From a bacterium (GTDB lineage Bacteria; Patescibacteria; JAEDAM01; Absconditabacterales; Absconditicoccaceae): a stretch of DNA of 64,000 nt. Position numbers and translations under genes: made by a program. Position 1 is the stretch's first letter; each line of letters starts with the position of its first letter. Under the pieces are notes generated by a model. It worked only from the letters and a program-made list of their open reading frames with translations. It did not search any database and had not been told where the DNA came from. Below are positions 1 through 11,338 of this stretch, piece after piece. The stretch lies in the NCBI GenBank assembly GCA_030528665.1, contig JAUMYK010000001.1, positions 62,001-126,000 on the forward strand, read 5' to 3'.

Positions 1-901
1 CAGCTCTTTCAAGGAGCTTTGAGTGAAGATAAAACACATCTCCAGGATACGCTTCTCTTCCAGGAGGTCTTCTCAAAAGCAAACTCACCTCACGATACGC
101 TACTGCATGTTTAGAGAGATCATCATAGATAATCAAGGCATCCTTTCCATGCTCCATAAAATACTCTCCCATCGCACATCCTACATAGGGAGCAATATAT
201 TGAATCACTGAAGGAGAAGAAATAGGAGCATTGATCACGGTTGTATATTCCATTGCCCCTTTTTCTCTAAGCATTTCAACAATTCTTCTTACCTTAGAAT
301 CTTTCTGTCCAATTGCAACATAGATACAGTAAACATTCTTTCCTTTCTGATTGAGGATAGTATCAGTCGCAACAGTAGTTTTTCCTGTTTGTCTATTTCC
401 GATAATCAATTCTCTCTGTCCTCTTCCAATAGGCACCATAGCATCAATAGATTTAATACCAGTTTCTAAAGGTACACTTACTGATTTTCTGGTAATCACT
501 CCGGGCGCCACCTTTTCAACTAAACCAAAATGCTTTGGAGTGATAGGTTTTCCACCATCAATCGGCTCTCAAAGCCCATTCAATACTCTACCAAGATACT
601 CCTCACCAACTCAAACCTTAAAAATCTGACCTGAAGAAGTAACAGTATCTCCTTGTTTCAAAGTACTATAATCCCCCAATACGAGAACTCCTACACCATC
701 AGCAGAAAGATCCAATACGAGTCCTCTAGTACCGTTAGCAAAACTAACAATCTCAGAAAACATTACATTATCCAAACCAATCACAGTCGCCACCCCATCT
801 TTCAATTCAACAATTTCCCCTTTCTTAGAAAAATCGACATCCAACTGTGCTCCAGCAATTCCAGCCTCAATTTGTTTTAGTAAATCTTGTACTACAGACA
901 T
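1..901 (-). CDS. atpA: F1F0 ATP synthase subunit alpha, N-terminal part
   Basis: Non-catalytic nucleotide-binding subunit of the F1 head. The first 300 residues are present; the C-terminus lies beyond the window start. The beta-barrel domain is followed by NGLGEPIDGG and then a P-loop, GNRQTGKT, near residue 170. Two glycines in this stretch (after IFKV and inside NGLGEP) are encoded by TGA; the second is nearly invariant in the family, so this gene is direct evidence for UGA=Gly. It is the last visible gene of an operon in the usual order a-c-b-delta-alpha, 27 bases after atpH. Identity is certain; completeness cannot be judged. Confidence 0.97.
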
Positions 902-928
902 TTCTATTCTCTCGAGTAAATATAAAAA

Positions 929-1393
929 TTATGCTAACAATTTATCTAAATCTCCAGACAGTGATCTAGAGAAGACATACCCTTCTCACTTAAGCTTCAC
1001 AGAAAAAGTATCTGCGACCATAGGTTGATAGTCAAGTTGGACTTCACCAAACTGCTTATCCAAAAAACTTTTGAGCGGCAATACAACCTCTTCATCATTG
1101 GTACTAATTTCAAAAACCTTAATTCCCTGTTTATGTTGAAGCAACGCCTTGATCAAAAGATCCAAAGCCCCTACTTTCAATCGACCAATCTCTTCAAAAA
1201 AACTCAAATACTGACCAATTTCAGGAGCTACCTTGACAATCTCATCTTGAAAACAACGGAGTTTCAACTTACTCCCATAACGAGTACTCAATCCCCTCAA
1301 GACTTCCAAGATAGTCAATATTTCATCGACTCCCTTACTTTGCAAAAGCCCTTGTGCGAGCTGTTCTATTTGTAGACTCATCCCTTTTATCAC
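929..1393 (-). CDS. atpH: F1F0 ATP synthase subunit delta
   Basis: Stator subunit linking F1 to subunit b. 154 residues, somewhat shorter than the usual 175-180. The central helical region is followed by a family-like C-terminal element (MVADTFSVKLKGEGYVFS...) in which the glycine after KLK is a TGA codon; reading through it adds 19 residues and restores the normal C-terminal strand before TAA. A second ATG four codons downstream (MSLQIEQ) is an alternative start. It lies 10 bases after atpF and 27 before atpA. Assignment rests on operon position plus the C-terminal pattern, since delta sequences diverge strongly. Confidence 0.85.
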
Positions 1394-1403
1394 AAACTAA
1401 AAG

Positions 1404-1877
1404 CTACTTCTGCACATCTTCCACCAAGACCCCAAAGTATTCATCTCCCAGTTCTTGATTATGTTTCAAAAGCCTTTTTACCACTTTTTTAGAAGTTTCT
1501 TTTACAGATTGTACCCAGTCTTCCTTGAGTTGAGTTTCCATCCTATGCATAGCCAATTTACTATCCTCCACAATCAATTCAGCCTTATGTTCAGCCGCTT
1601 TCAAAATTTTATCCTTTTCTTCTTCAGCGATCAAATGTGCCTCATGAATCAACTCTTTTCTCTTCTTTTCAGCCTTCTCCAAAATCAAACCTGACTCCTT
1701 ATGTGCAAATTCAATCATTTTCTTGTACTCATCATCAGCTTTTTTCAATTTTTCCATCAATGCATTTCTCTTTTCAATCTGTTGCACAATCTGATCTCCC
1801 ACAAATTTCCTAAACAAAAAGACTAAAACCAGAAAGTTCACAACTCATGCCAATACTAAATCCCAATGAATATCCAT
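1404..1877 (-). CDS. atpF: F1F0 ATP synthase subunit b
   Basis: Peripheral stalk subunit, 157 residues. It starts MDIHWDLVLAGVVNFLVLV, giving one N-terminal membrane helix that contains a TGA-encoded glycine; without read-through the first 12 residues of the anchor would be missed. The rest is a long charged coiled coil rich in Lys, Glu and Ala, as expected for the b dimer. It sits between the c subunit and delta, 32 bases after atpE. Only one b-type gene is visible, so a homodimeric stalk is likely (inference). Confidence 0.92.
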
Positions 1878-1909
1878 CCTTTACGAACTCATATGATATA
1901 AAAGACCCA

Positions 1910-2362
1910 CTATCCAAGCAATCTAAATGCTACAATCAATCCATAGATCGCAGCAGACTCTACCAACGCAAGTCCTAAAATTGTCAATACCATAAATGTT
2001 GAACTGAGTTCAGGATTTTTTCCCATATTTTCAAGAGAAGTTTTAGCCAAATATCCTTCACCAATTCCCACAGCCAAACCAGGCAAACCGATAGCCAATC
2101 CAGCAGCCAAATACATATAAGGGTTAGTCATAGCACTTGGATCTACAGCCAAAATCTTAAACGCAACAATCAATCCATAAATCGCTACCGATTCATCCAA
2201 GGCGATGAAGAGAATCATAAAAGTCATCAACTTTCCTTTCTGTTCAGGATTCCTTAAAATAGCATTCAAAGCTGAAGAAACAATCATCGCTTCCCCTAGA
2301 CCAGCACCAATACCTGCCAATCCTACTGCTAAACCAGCTCCCAAAAGTCCTAGTGTTTCCAT
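1910..2362 (-). CDS. atpE: F1F0 ATP synthase subunit c, duplicated (two hairpins)
   Basis: Proteolipid of the rotor ring, but 150 residues instead of about 80: two helical hairpins in tandem, four membrane helices. Polar loops are RNPE (about residue 37) and KNPE (115). Each half keeps the ion-binding glutamate in the second helix, E57 (LDESVAIY) and E135 (LVESAAIY), and each also has a glutamate in the first helix, E24 and E102, exactly 33 residues earlier. The spacing equals Q32-E65 of known Na+ rotors, and E in place of Q resembles the two-carboxylate Na+ motif described in Fusobacterium. Na+ coupling is therefore plausible but inferred. No TGA codons occur in the gene. Confidence 0.95.
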   Translation of the reverse strand: METLGLLGAGLAVGLAGIGAGLGEAMIVSSALNAILRNPEQKGKLMTFMILFIALDESVAIYGLIVAFKILAVDPSAMTNPYMYLAAGLAIGLPGLAVGIGEGYLAKTSLENMGKNPELSSTFMVLTILGLALVESAAIYGLIVAFRLLG

Positions 2363-2393
2363 TTTCGTTTCTAATTAATAGAGTAAATAAAGA

Positions 2394-3266
2394 TTATTCT
2401 TCTGTTGCGACCTTGATAAAGATTGCAGTCAAAAGTGCAAAGACAAAAGCCTGAATCACCGCCACCAACAACCCTTGAATCACAATCAAGAGCGGAAAGA
2501 GTACCGGAAATTCAATTCCATTAAGCAAGGTACTTGTCAATCCTTTGATAGCTACTACAAGCATCCCAAGAAGAATCGTACCTGACATCATATTTCCTGT
2601 CAATCTAAATGACAAAGAAATAACCTTTGCAAATTGTCCAATAATATCTAAGGCTCAAACAAAAAGCGAAATCAGAATATCAAATGCCTTTACCAGTACC
2701 CATACTGGATAGTAGAACGCTGCAGACATTTTTCATCTTTCAAAGCTAATAATATTTTTTCCAAAAATTGGCACATATTCATACAAAAATTTTCAAACCC
2801 CTAACTTACGCATCTGGAGATAAAGTACCAATAAGGTAGACACAATCGCCATAGCGATATTAAAGTTAGCATCAGTAGTAGGAGCAATAATAGAGTTTTC
2901 TAAACCTGGAAACATTATCCCCAAAAAATCAAACAAGACCCCAGCAATATTAGAAAACAAAATCACAAAAAAGATACCAATCACAAAAGACTTTACCCAA
3001 TACTTTTGACCTTGTCCAATAATATCATTAAAAAAATCAAAGACTTTTTCAAATACGAGTTCAAAAACAGCAATAAACTTCCTAGACAATCCACCAAAAA
3101 AACTCTTCTCCTGAGCAAACCTACGATATGCAAAGATCAATCCTACAATTACCACGAGCAAAAAAATCTCCCCCCACAACAAAGGCAAAGGAAACTGAGA
3201 AAACCATATTCATAATTGCTCTATTCGCCCCATCAAGACAGCCAATAGTCAAGACAAACTCTGCAT
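2394..3266 (-). CDS. atpB: F1F0 ATP synthase subunit a
   Basis: Membrane stator forming the ion half-channels, 290 residues with about six hydrophobic helices. The conserved helix SLSFRLTGNMMSG carries the essential arginine. Five in-frame TGA codons (near residues 6, 18, 159, 178 and 200) otherwise cut the gene into pieces. The start at MQSLSGLLAVLMG was chosen as the first ATG in frame upstream of the first helix; no clear ribosome binding site is visible. First gene of the ATP synthase operon, 31 bases before atpE. No atpI is seen upstream. Confidence 0.94.
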
Positions 3267-3361
3267 AACTACAAGTCACATAAAAAAGAATAAACATCAT
3301 ACTCAATGAGCGAGGACATCGTAATGATTCTGTCAGCAAATGCAAGTTTTTTTCCTTTTTT

Positions 3362-4411
3362 CTACTTTACTTTTTCCTTTTTTGTGATCAAAGCAGCTGC
3401 TCCAATCATCGCTCCATTATCAGTAGAGTAAACCTTTTTCTCAGGTACCAAGAAAGTAATCTGACTTCCTTTTTTTGTCAAAAGCTGTCTAATAGCCTCC
3501 TGCAATCTCTCATTCGCCGATACTCCACCTGCCAATCCCAAAGTCTTTGCCCCAAATACTTCCCCAGCCCAGACCAATTTTTTACTCAAAACTTCCACGA
3601 CCGCTTCCTGAAATTCATAGGCAATATCACAGATCAAAGCATCAGTTAGCTCTATACCTTCCTTTTTTAATTTTTCTAAAAGAAAAGAAACCTGACTCTT
3701 CATCCCAGAAAAACTAAATTCATAACTATTATGTGCCAAAAAAATTCTCTTAAAACTCACCAAAGGATTTTCCTTTCCCTGTGCTGCCTTTTGTGCAATC
3801 CAAGCACCTCATGGATACGGCCCCCCAAGCATTCTTGATACTTTATCAAAACACTCTCCTGCAGCATCATCCAAAGTATACCCAACTTTACTAATAACAT
3901 AGTCAGCCACCATTTGCTGTTCATAAAGACCAATATATTCCGATTGAGCAAGTTCTTTTTGTTCAATAAGATAAATATCATTATGTCCACCCGATGCTGT
4001 CAATATCACCGCTGGACAAGCCAAATCCTCTATCTCTCTTCCAAGTAAGAGAGAAAAAAGATGTCAATGAATATGATGCACAGGCAACACCTCCTTATTT
4101 AAATAAGCTCCCAAAAGATTTGCAACGGTTTTTCCTACCACCAACGAACCTGGCAAACCTGGCTCCACAGTAACCGCAATACTATCTACACCAGAAATCT
4201 TCCCCCATCATATTGTCTGCAAAATCGCAATAATTTTCTCACTATGAAGTCTAGATGCCAATTCAGGTACAACACCGCCATACTGCTGATGCTCCTGAAT
4301 TTGCGAATACGCCAAAAGCTGCTCTACTTCAAATCTTCAATCTCCATAAGACACAATAGAGATAGAGGTATCATCACAACTAGTTTCTATCGCCAATACC
4401 CTATACTTCAT
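3362..4411 (-). CDS. tsaD: tRNA N6-adenosine threonylcarbamoyltransferase
   Basis: Transfers threonylcarbamoyl to A37 of ANN-decoding tRNAs. 349 residues, normal length. N-terminus MKYRVLAIETSCDDTS is the ASKHA nucleotide-binding signature; the metal-binding histidine motif reads VHHIHGH with its glycine from TGA; further signatures are TASGGHND, LDDAAGECFDKV, GGPYPGGAW and GLAGGVSANERL. Four TGA codons, all at glycine positions. An alternative ATG lies four codons upstream (MERN); the chosen start matches the family and has an AAGGA just ahead of it. Same strand as the ATP synthase operon, about 95 bases upstream of atpB. Confidence 0.96.
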
Positions 4412-4489
4412 ATTCCTTTCCATCAAAGCTAAAAATCTGCAAAAGTATAGCGTTTTACGCATCAAAAGTAAAGGACAATTTCAAAGGAG

Positions 4490-5494
4490 TTACTCAAAAC
4501 TTTTCAAAAGCTCACATACAGCTCTCAGACTACAGTTTTCACACTTTTTGAGACTTAAAGTACGAGAAAAAGTAGTAGAACTAAGAGGTTGATTTTTGCT
4601 AGCATCTTGATCTATGAGAAAAGTTTTTTGAAAACTAATATCCTGATTGATTTTATGCAAAATATCATCAATATCTCCTTGAGTCAACGCTCCACCATAG
4701 CTCTGCATACTCGGCAAATACACCTCATATCCGTGAATTTTAGTATCCCCAAGAACAGGACTACCTTTTGTTTTGAGAAGAAGTTTGAGGGCATAGACTT
4801 TAATCTGATCACTACTACCTAATGGATCCAGAGGCTGTTTGCCTGATTTTCGATCAAGGATAAAATAAGATTGATTATGAAAAATGACTCAAAAATCTGG
4901 ACTCGCCATGATATTAATATCTTTGAAATCAGGGAGTTTTTGGATTTCGACTTTCATCGCTTCAAAATCAGGATTTTTTGGCGTTTCAATATAAATCGAT
5001 TGTGCCTGCTGAAAAAAACCCTGGAGCTTGGGAATTCGTGAAGAAGCAATGAGTGCATCGAGATTAGCATGCACCTTTTGGATCGTAGGTTTGAGCAAAT
5101 CATCAACATCCTCTTGATAATAATGCTCACTCAATCCACCTCGCCTATCAAAAGTCAGCTGACTATAATCCTTTACCTTTGAGCTTTGAAATTCTTGACG
5201 CATTTGCTCAGCAATCTGCTCCTTGAGGAGAGCAATTTCCTCTGAAGTAGGAAGATGGGAACGAAGAAGATGAAGATAATCCGAGATGAGAAAGTGAGTT
5301 TTTTCCCCCATTCGCATCTCAAGGGATTTGAGTTTTTTAAGAATAAGAGCCTGCTTTCGGATATCCTGATTAAGTTTTTTGAGACTAAAAGTATAATAGT
5401 TCAGAAAATATTTTTTTTCACAGTAATCCAAGAGCGTAATTCTCGTATTGGATCGACTAAGTTTATTTCAATGCTGCTTATGAGAAGTAGTCAT
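4490..5494 (-). CDS. PD-(D/E)XK nuclease with Fe-S cysteines (Cas4/AddB-like)
   Basis: 334 residues. Nuclease-family pattern: an early LDYCEKKYF segment with one cysteine, a central catalytic block (PDFGVIF...ILDRKSGKQ, matching D-x(n)-D-x-K-[ST]-G), and a C-terminal CxxCxxxxxC set. One N-terminal plus three C-terminal cysteines is the layout that ligates the 4Fe-4S cluster of Cas4 and AddB C-terminal domains. No CRISPR array or addA-like helicase is nearby, so a general DNA-repair or processing role is more likely than adaptation (inference). Two TGA codons (QHG and PDFG). A -10-like box lies only a few bases upstream of the ATG, suggesting a very short leader. Confidence 0.75.
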
Positions 5495-5588
5495 TATTTG
5501 CTATAATAAGAAGCTAAAAGACTACAGGCCAGTGTAGCCTTGTGTATTTAAAAAGCAAGATAAAATCAGATTTTTTCGTTTTTTTGCC

Positions 5589-5616
5589 TTGACAGGAATA
5601 GTCAATTACATAGTAT
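5589..5616 (+). promoter_or_regulatory. Putative sigma-70 promoter for the LTD/thermonuclease gene
   Basis: TTGACA (5589-5594), 16-base spacer, TAGTAT (5611-5616). It lies 43 bases before the ATG of the downstream 1365-codon gene, in the divergent gap with the nuclease gene. No Shine-Dalgarno-like sequence lies ahead of that ATG. Confidence 0.6.
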
Positions 5617-5658
5617 GACAGAGAAGAAGTATCCATTTTAACTCCTTTCTCCTCAAAT

Positions 5659-8600
5659 ATGAAAAAACAACTACCCCTCCGAATAGCCCTACTCCTGATA
5701 GTAGACATCCTCTTAACTCCTACAATCCTAGCAAACAGCTTAGCACTTCCCTTAGATCTTGAGCATAGTACTCCATCAGAACAAAAACTATGAGAAAACT
5801 CCTCACACGCACAAGAAAACCCAAAAACTAAACACATCCCTCATAGCTCCAACGATTGAGACACCTCATCCTCCCAAGAGGAAAAAACCTGAAATCCTGA
5901 TGATCAAACTCCTCCTCAGAGCAACCCCATACCACTCTGAGACACTTCTAAGCTAGAGCCTTTAGAGTCCCAAGATACAGAAAATCTCTGAGAAAACAAC
6001 ATTCATCTCATACCCACCCCTCTCGATACCCCGCAAGATAACGCACAAAACGATCCCAATCCTTCACTCCCAAAACTCTTTATCACAGAATTCTTTTTCC
6101 AAGGTCGTAATGACTATCTCGAAATATATAATGATGGAGAGGATTTTGAGGGGAATCTTGAGCTTATTTTCTCGGATCAAAAAAACACAAAGAAAATCCC
6201 CCTAAACACTATCTCACTCCCTGCGCAGAGTAGCCTCGTTGTAGCACAGACTCCCACAATTTTCAAAGACCTCAGCGTCAAAAAACTCAATCTCGGGATC
6301 TCAATCTCTAGTGATCTGCGTATTGAACTTCATAGTGATGATCAACTCATTGATAGTTTTTTTCTAAGCAAAGCTGATGCCAATACGATCAAAAATAAAA
6401 ATATTTCCTTTGAAAAAATAAGAGAAAACTGACAATACAACATTCATACCACTACAAATACGAGAACAATCAATCTCCAATCAGGTTTTATCGGCAACCC
6501 TGGACTTGCATTTGAGCAAATAGACCAACTCCCTCCTCAAGAGAATAATCAATATGATACACCTAAATCTCCCCAGAGCAAAGGTAATTTAGTGTTAACA
6601 GAAGTCTTTTTTCATAAAACAAATAGCTGGTTCGAGATCAGCAATATCGGAGACAAAGACTACCAGTGACCTCTCAGCCTCAAAGGCATCCACAAAACCA
6701 AAGAACTCAGCTATGATCTTACCATTCCAGCACACAGCTCAATCATCATCGCAAAAAATAAGAGTTTTTTGGAAGAGGAAAAACTCACTATGCTCCTCGC
6801 TCCTGAAAATTATTATGTCAATCGAAAAGAACCCCTTCACATCACACTCAAAACTGATAATGATCGAGAAGACCATCTAATCGTACACCAAGATCGGATG
6901 AAAAAGAAATCCAATACTGAAGCAAACGAAGGAAGCTCCTTTGAAAAAATTCTAATTGATGACCAACGGGTAACCACACGAACCTCTCCTGAGAGAAGAC
7001 GCAATATCAGAGGCACCTTTGATGCCAATCCAGGGTTTTACTATGACCAGCAAAATTTCCCGCAAGAGGTCGAAAATATCAAAGATGTCAGCCAAGCGAT
7101 CAAAGGCAAAGAAGAAAATATCGAAAATACACATCAACTTTGTAAAAACTTTACCGACAGATATCGTATCGAGGTACAAGAGATTTTCGGAGGAAATGAG
7201 CAATATCCAGCCTTTATCGAACTCAAACTCACGGACCATTCTGGCAATTATAAGCAACTCAGATTTTGAGGGACACTCCTCACGAAGCCCTTTACAATCG
7301 AAGCTGATGAATGACTAGGAGAAAAAGGGGAGAGCTTTCTGATTACCCAACAATACGCCCAAGGCTTTGAAGGAATCGACAACTTTACAAGTCCTGATTT
7401 TAATCTCTGAAACCATAGTTGAAATCTTATAGTAGAGTGACGAGATGGACAATGACGACAAGTTGTAGACATCCTTGCTGTCGAAACAATTCACACAAAT
7501 CGCTCACTCTATCCTAGTGGTACAACCAAAGAAGGATGTCTAAGAGTCTTTGGTCTCTATGGCGATTTTTCTCCTGGATTTGACAAAAAATTTTTAGACT
7601 TTTTCAAAATTGACAGTAAACCTAAAATCGAGTATGTCTATGTAGGCGGAGGTGGAAGCTGTAATTGTCCTACTCAAGCCGACCTCTGTCCTCTCAGCAA
7701 TACCAAAAATAACCAAAAAACACAGACCTCTAATCACGATACTATTCCATCTTCCTGAACTACCCTCTCCATCCTCTCTGGCACCTATCAAGTAAAAATT
7801 GAGCATCTCATCTATGACCCTCCAGGAGCAGACAAAAATCATGAAAGCATTACCCTCATCCTAACTGAGGGAAACAGACTTGATCTCCAGCATACTACAC
7901 TCCTTGTCCAAGGCAAAAAGAAAAAACTGACTGGTACCTTAGTTCAAGGAGAATCGCAAACCTTTTTTGGGAATTTTGGCTTTCCAAACTCAAGTAAAGA
8001 CGATCAAACCATTGCAGTACAATTGCTCTTGTGAGATCAGATTTTAGACACCTATTACTATACCTTTCCACCCAAAACAAGCCCAAAAGACAAATCACTT
8101 CCACCTCAAGAGGGCTACAAAGTTTTTTCTGTCCTCGATGGAGATACTTTTAGATATAGAGATGAAGAAGGAAAACTCCAATCAGTACGCCTCCTCTGAG
8201 TAGATAGTCCAGAAAGCAATACGGCAAGATACAAAAAAGTAGAATGCTATGGAAAAGAAGCCAAAGAACAGCTAAGCAATCTCATCAAAAATAAATATGT
8301 CAAACTTGTCTTTGATCCTTCACAAGCCAATAGTGATCACTATGGCAGATATCTCGCCTATGTCTATCTCGATGATCTCCTCATCAACGAAGAAATGATT
8401 AAATCCTGATTTGCTAGAGAGTACACCTACAAAATTCCATACTCCTTACAACACCAATTTAAAACAAGAGAACAAGAAGCAAAAAACGCCCAACTCGGAA
8501 TGCGAAATCCCACATCTTGTCCCGACAGCTTGGAGAAAGAACAAGTCCACCAAGACCATATCAATAATCTCATTATCAACATCACAGACATCAAGTATAA

Positions 8601-9756
8601 TCCTCCAGGCAAAGATCAAGGAAATGAAAGCATTACCCTCTCTGTCTATGACAAATCTGGAAAACTCCAAAGTATCGATTTTGGAAATCAGTTTTGAATT
8701 TTTGTTATTGATGCAGGAAATGATAATCATATCGATCTTTCAGCATTGAGCTATGAGAAAGGAAAGTTTCAAGACATTAGTTTTCTCTGAGAACAAACAC
8801 TCAACAAAACCATGCGCCTCCAAGGGGATTTCAAACTCCCAAACAACAAATCAAGCTGTGTTGCACTTGTGCAAAGAGAACATCTTTTTGATATTGCCTG
8901 CTATCAGATCGAAAAAAAGCCTCAAGAACAAGATACTCAACTTCCTCCAGCTCAATTTCTCGGAACCATCAAAATCCAATCCCTCCTCCCAAATCCTCTG
9001 GGAAAAGACAGCAACAAAGAAGAGATACAGCTCCTCTATCAGGGTGAAGAAGCCAAAATCGATCTAGAGCATTTCCATCTTTTGATCAATGGGAAAAACA
9101 AGAAAAAACTCTCAGGAGAACTACTTCAAAATCAATCCCAAACACTAATATGAAACTTCTGATTTCCAAATAGTTATGCCTGTGTGAGCCTCCATTTTCA
9201 GGAACAACTATTAGATACTTTTTGCTATCACAAAGAAAAAGAAGGAACAAAATTCTGAATAGACAACACGCCACTTTCCTCACTATCAGTCCAAGAATTT
9301 CAACTCCTCAAACAGATCAAACTCAGAAAATATCCACAATCCTACTGTATAGAATACCAAGGAGAAAAACTCGAATGTCGCAAAACAGCAAAATACAAAC
9401 CTGATCCTCAACTTCAGTTACGCTCCATAGCGCTCAATAGTGCCTTGACCACACTTGAAGAACTATTAAGAGAAAAGTATAGCCCTCTCTACTATCAGAG
9501 CGAACTCGTCGATTTCTTCACACTCCTCAAAAAAGTAAAAACTGCACTCAAAAACGGAGAACAAACAATCATCATTGGCACTCAAACCCATAGTATTAAA
9601 AATTTTCAATCACTCTATCAAAACTATACCAGTCCCCTATGGACACAGGGAATAGAACTTTTGGACTCCCTCATCTCTCCACATATCAAAACCCTTTTCA
9701 TATCAAAAAAAGAGCAACGAATTGCTCATCAATATGGAGAGAAAAAACATAATTAG
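5659..9756 (+). CDS. Secreted multi-lamin-tail-domain protein with a thermonuclease (SNase) domain
   Basis: 1365 residues read through well over a dozen TGA codons. N-terminal signal peptide (MKKQLPLRIALLLIVDILL...), then a Ser/Asn/Pro-rich linker to about residue 130. Several lamin-tail-like beta domains follow, starting near residues 140 (LFITEFFFQGRNDYLEIYN), 309 (LVLTEVFFHKTNSWFEISN), 500, 710, 965 and 1095; the last three resemble one another, with GNFGFPNS shared by two. Near 820-950 lies a staphylococcal-nuclease domain: VLDGDTF, VRLLGVDSPE, YGKEA, DHYGRYLAYVY, MIKSGFAREY. The residues equivalent to staphylococcal D21, R35, D40, E43 and R87 are all kept, so it should be active. Likely an extracellular Ca-dependent nuclease for nucleotide scavenging (inference). 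Its 3' end overlaps the convergent hsp20 gene by four bases. Confidence 0.85.
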
Positions 9757-10097
9757 TGCTGAATTTCTAGGGTAATAGACTCTGGTATCAGTGCTTTGGG
9801 AATGATAATTTGTAAAGTATTTTCTGGAGTAAGGGTACTATGAATCTTGTCAAAATAGACCTGAGGAGGAAGATCAATAATCTGATAAATAGCTCCTCGA
9901 TAGCATTCCTCTTTGATAGGTACCAGATTGTCTTTATGTTCAGATGCAAGTCTCTGTCCAGCGATTTCTAGTCTATAATCCTGAATTTTGAGCTGAAGCG
10001 ACTCTTTTTTAACACCACCAAGAGGCATAATGATCAAAATTTCCTGTGAAGACTCATACATATCATAGGGAATATAGGGCATATGATTCTCGTTCAT
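9753..10097 (-). CDS. Small heat-shock protein (Hsp20/alpha-crystallin)
   Basis: ATP-independent holdase chaperone, 114 residues, essentially a bare alpha-crystallin domain. Visible family features: the early beta strands (EILIIMPLGGVKKESLQLKIQDYRLEIAG), a mid region RGAIYQIIDLPPQV, and the closing TPENTLQIIIPKA, which corresponds to the usual NGVL-I-PK motif. Little N-terminal arm is present, as in short sHsps. No TGA codons. It converges on and overlaps the secreted nuclease gene by four bases and is the first of a minus-strand run of envelope and replication genes. Confidence 0.85.
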   Translation of the reverse strand: MNENHMPYIPYDMYESSQEILIIMPLGGVKKESLQLKIQDYRLEIAGQRLASEHKDNLVPIKEECYRGAIYQIIDLPPQVYFDKIHSTLTPENTLQIIIPKALIPESITLEIQH

Positions 10098-10106
10098 AGC
10101 ATTAGA

Positions 10107-10676
10107 CTAATGGATAAAGTTTTTACTTTTCATAATTCTTGTAATTTCTTTTTTCTTGGTCTCTGGATCATGGATATAGTGTAAGGTAATTTCTCCCTGA
10201 TCAGCCTTGTCTCATTCAGAAAGAAAAATCAGATCACCATTATCACATACATTATACCAAAAAGAATTTTTCTCGATCGTAATAGTCTTGATATTTCTCA
10301 CATTACTTGTCTTGATATCTCTATTCATGAGTCAAGATTGATTATATCTTGTAAGATAATCTGGAGTAATAATAGAAAAATCCATCGTATAATCAATATA
10401 ATACTTGATATTCGGAGCAATCATAATCAGATAAAGCACCATCATACACCCTGTCAATACATACCTTACCACTCAAAATTCATCCAAAGCCAAATACACT
10501 GGAAACTGCAAAAGAACAAAGAGAATTGTCCATCATAGTATAGGACCTAAGACCTTTTTCACAAGGAAAAGCCCACTTTTTCTAAGCAACAAAACATTTT
10601 CCTTTCAAAATTTTTCCTGTGCTTCAGCGTAAGCAACATCCTTCCAGTTGGTATCAAAATTGGAAAATATTTTCAT
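10107..10676 (-). CDS. Membrane protein with two TM helices and a PH-like domain
   Basis: 189 residues. A basic N-terminal segment is followed by two hydrophobic helices (about residues 45-65 and 75-95, TILFVLLQFPVYLALDEF and VLTGCMMVLYLIMIAP), then a beta-rich domain beginning ITPDYLTRYNQSGLMNRDIKTSNVRNIKTI. That pattern resembles bacterial PH domains of the YdbS/YdbT type, but no exact family is recognised. Five TGA codons. Ends 9 bases before the Hsp20 start and begins 18 bases after the signal peptidase gene, so probably the same transcript. Function unknown. Confidence 0.7.
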
Positions 10677-10694
10677 AGCTATGGTTTTTATCAA

Positions 10695-11306
10695 CTAAAA
10701 AGTTTTAAAACCAGGGAAAAGCCTGACTAAAACCTTTCCTATCATATAGTTATTGGGAACGACATAGTTTGCCCCTTTATAACACTCAGGATGAAAACAA
10801 TGCAAAGAATCCGTAGTATGTCCTCTATTATCTCCCATGGTAAAATATCCATTCTCTACCTTAAATTCATCCCATCCCTGTTGTGGAATAGTCTCTACTC
10901 CCTCTGCAAGATAAAATTCATCCAACTTACTACAATATTCTCCTGTCTTTGCCTGAATTTCAGTCGGCGTAGTTTCACTCGTACAAATATAAGTCTGATT
11001 ATCCACAAATTTTACTATCTCTCATGGAAGTCCAATAATTCTTTTAATAAAAGGAATATCTCTTCAAGGAGGAACAAAAACAATAATATCTCCTCTTTTA
11101 AGAGTTCAAAACCTTTGTGTAATTTTTTCAACAATAATTCGATCTCCTTGCTCAAAAGTAGGCATCATACTATATCCAACTACCGTATAAGGCGTACCAA
11201 TAAAAAATCTAATAAATAAAATAATCCCAAATACAAATACCAAAAAAACGATTAAATCAAATGCTTCAAGTCAGAATTTTGTTATCTTTCTTTTCAAATT
11301 TATCAT
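10695..11306 (-). CDS. lepB: Signal peptidase I
   Basis: Membrane serine/lysine protease that removes signal peptides, 203 residues. One N-terminal TM helix (FDLIVFLVFVFGIILFIRFF), then the catalytic serine in GYSMMPTF and the lysine in PFIKRIIGLPGE, followed by the GDNR box (TMGDNRGHTTDSL). Four TGA codons encode glycines, including the conserved one of GLPGE. Two cysteines in the insert around residue 105-125 are unusual and might form a disulfide outside the membrane (inference). Neighbours on the same strand are ssb upstream and the PH-like membrane protein downstream. Confidence 0.95.
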
Positions 11307-11338
11307 CCGTTTTCACTATACTCAAGAGGGTAAAATTC

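Noticed and set aside
3121..3345. Minus-strand frame overlapping atpB
   Set aside because: It is an out-of-frame shadow of atpB; the atpB frame with TGA read as Gly explains the region.
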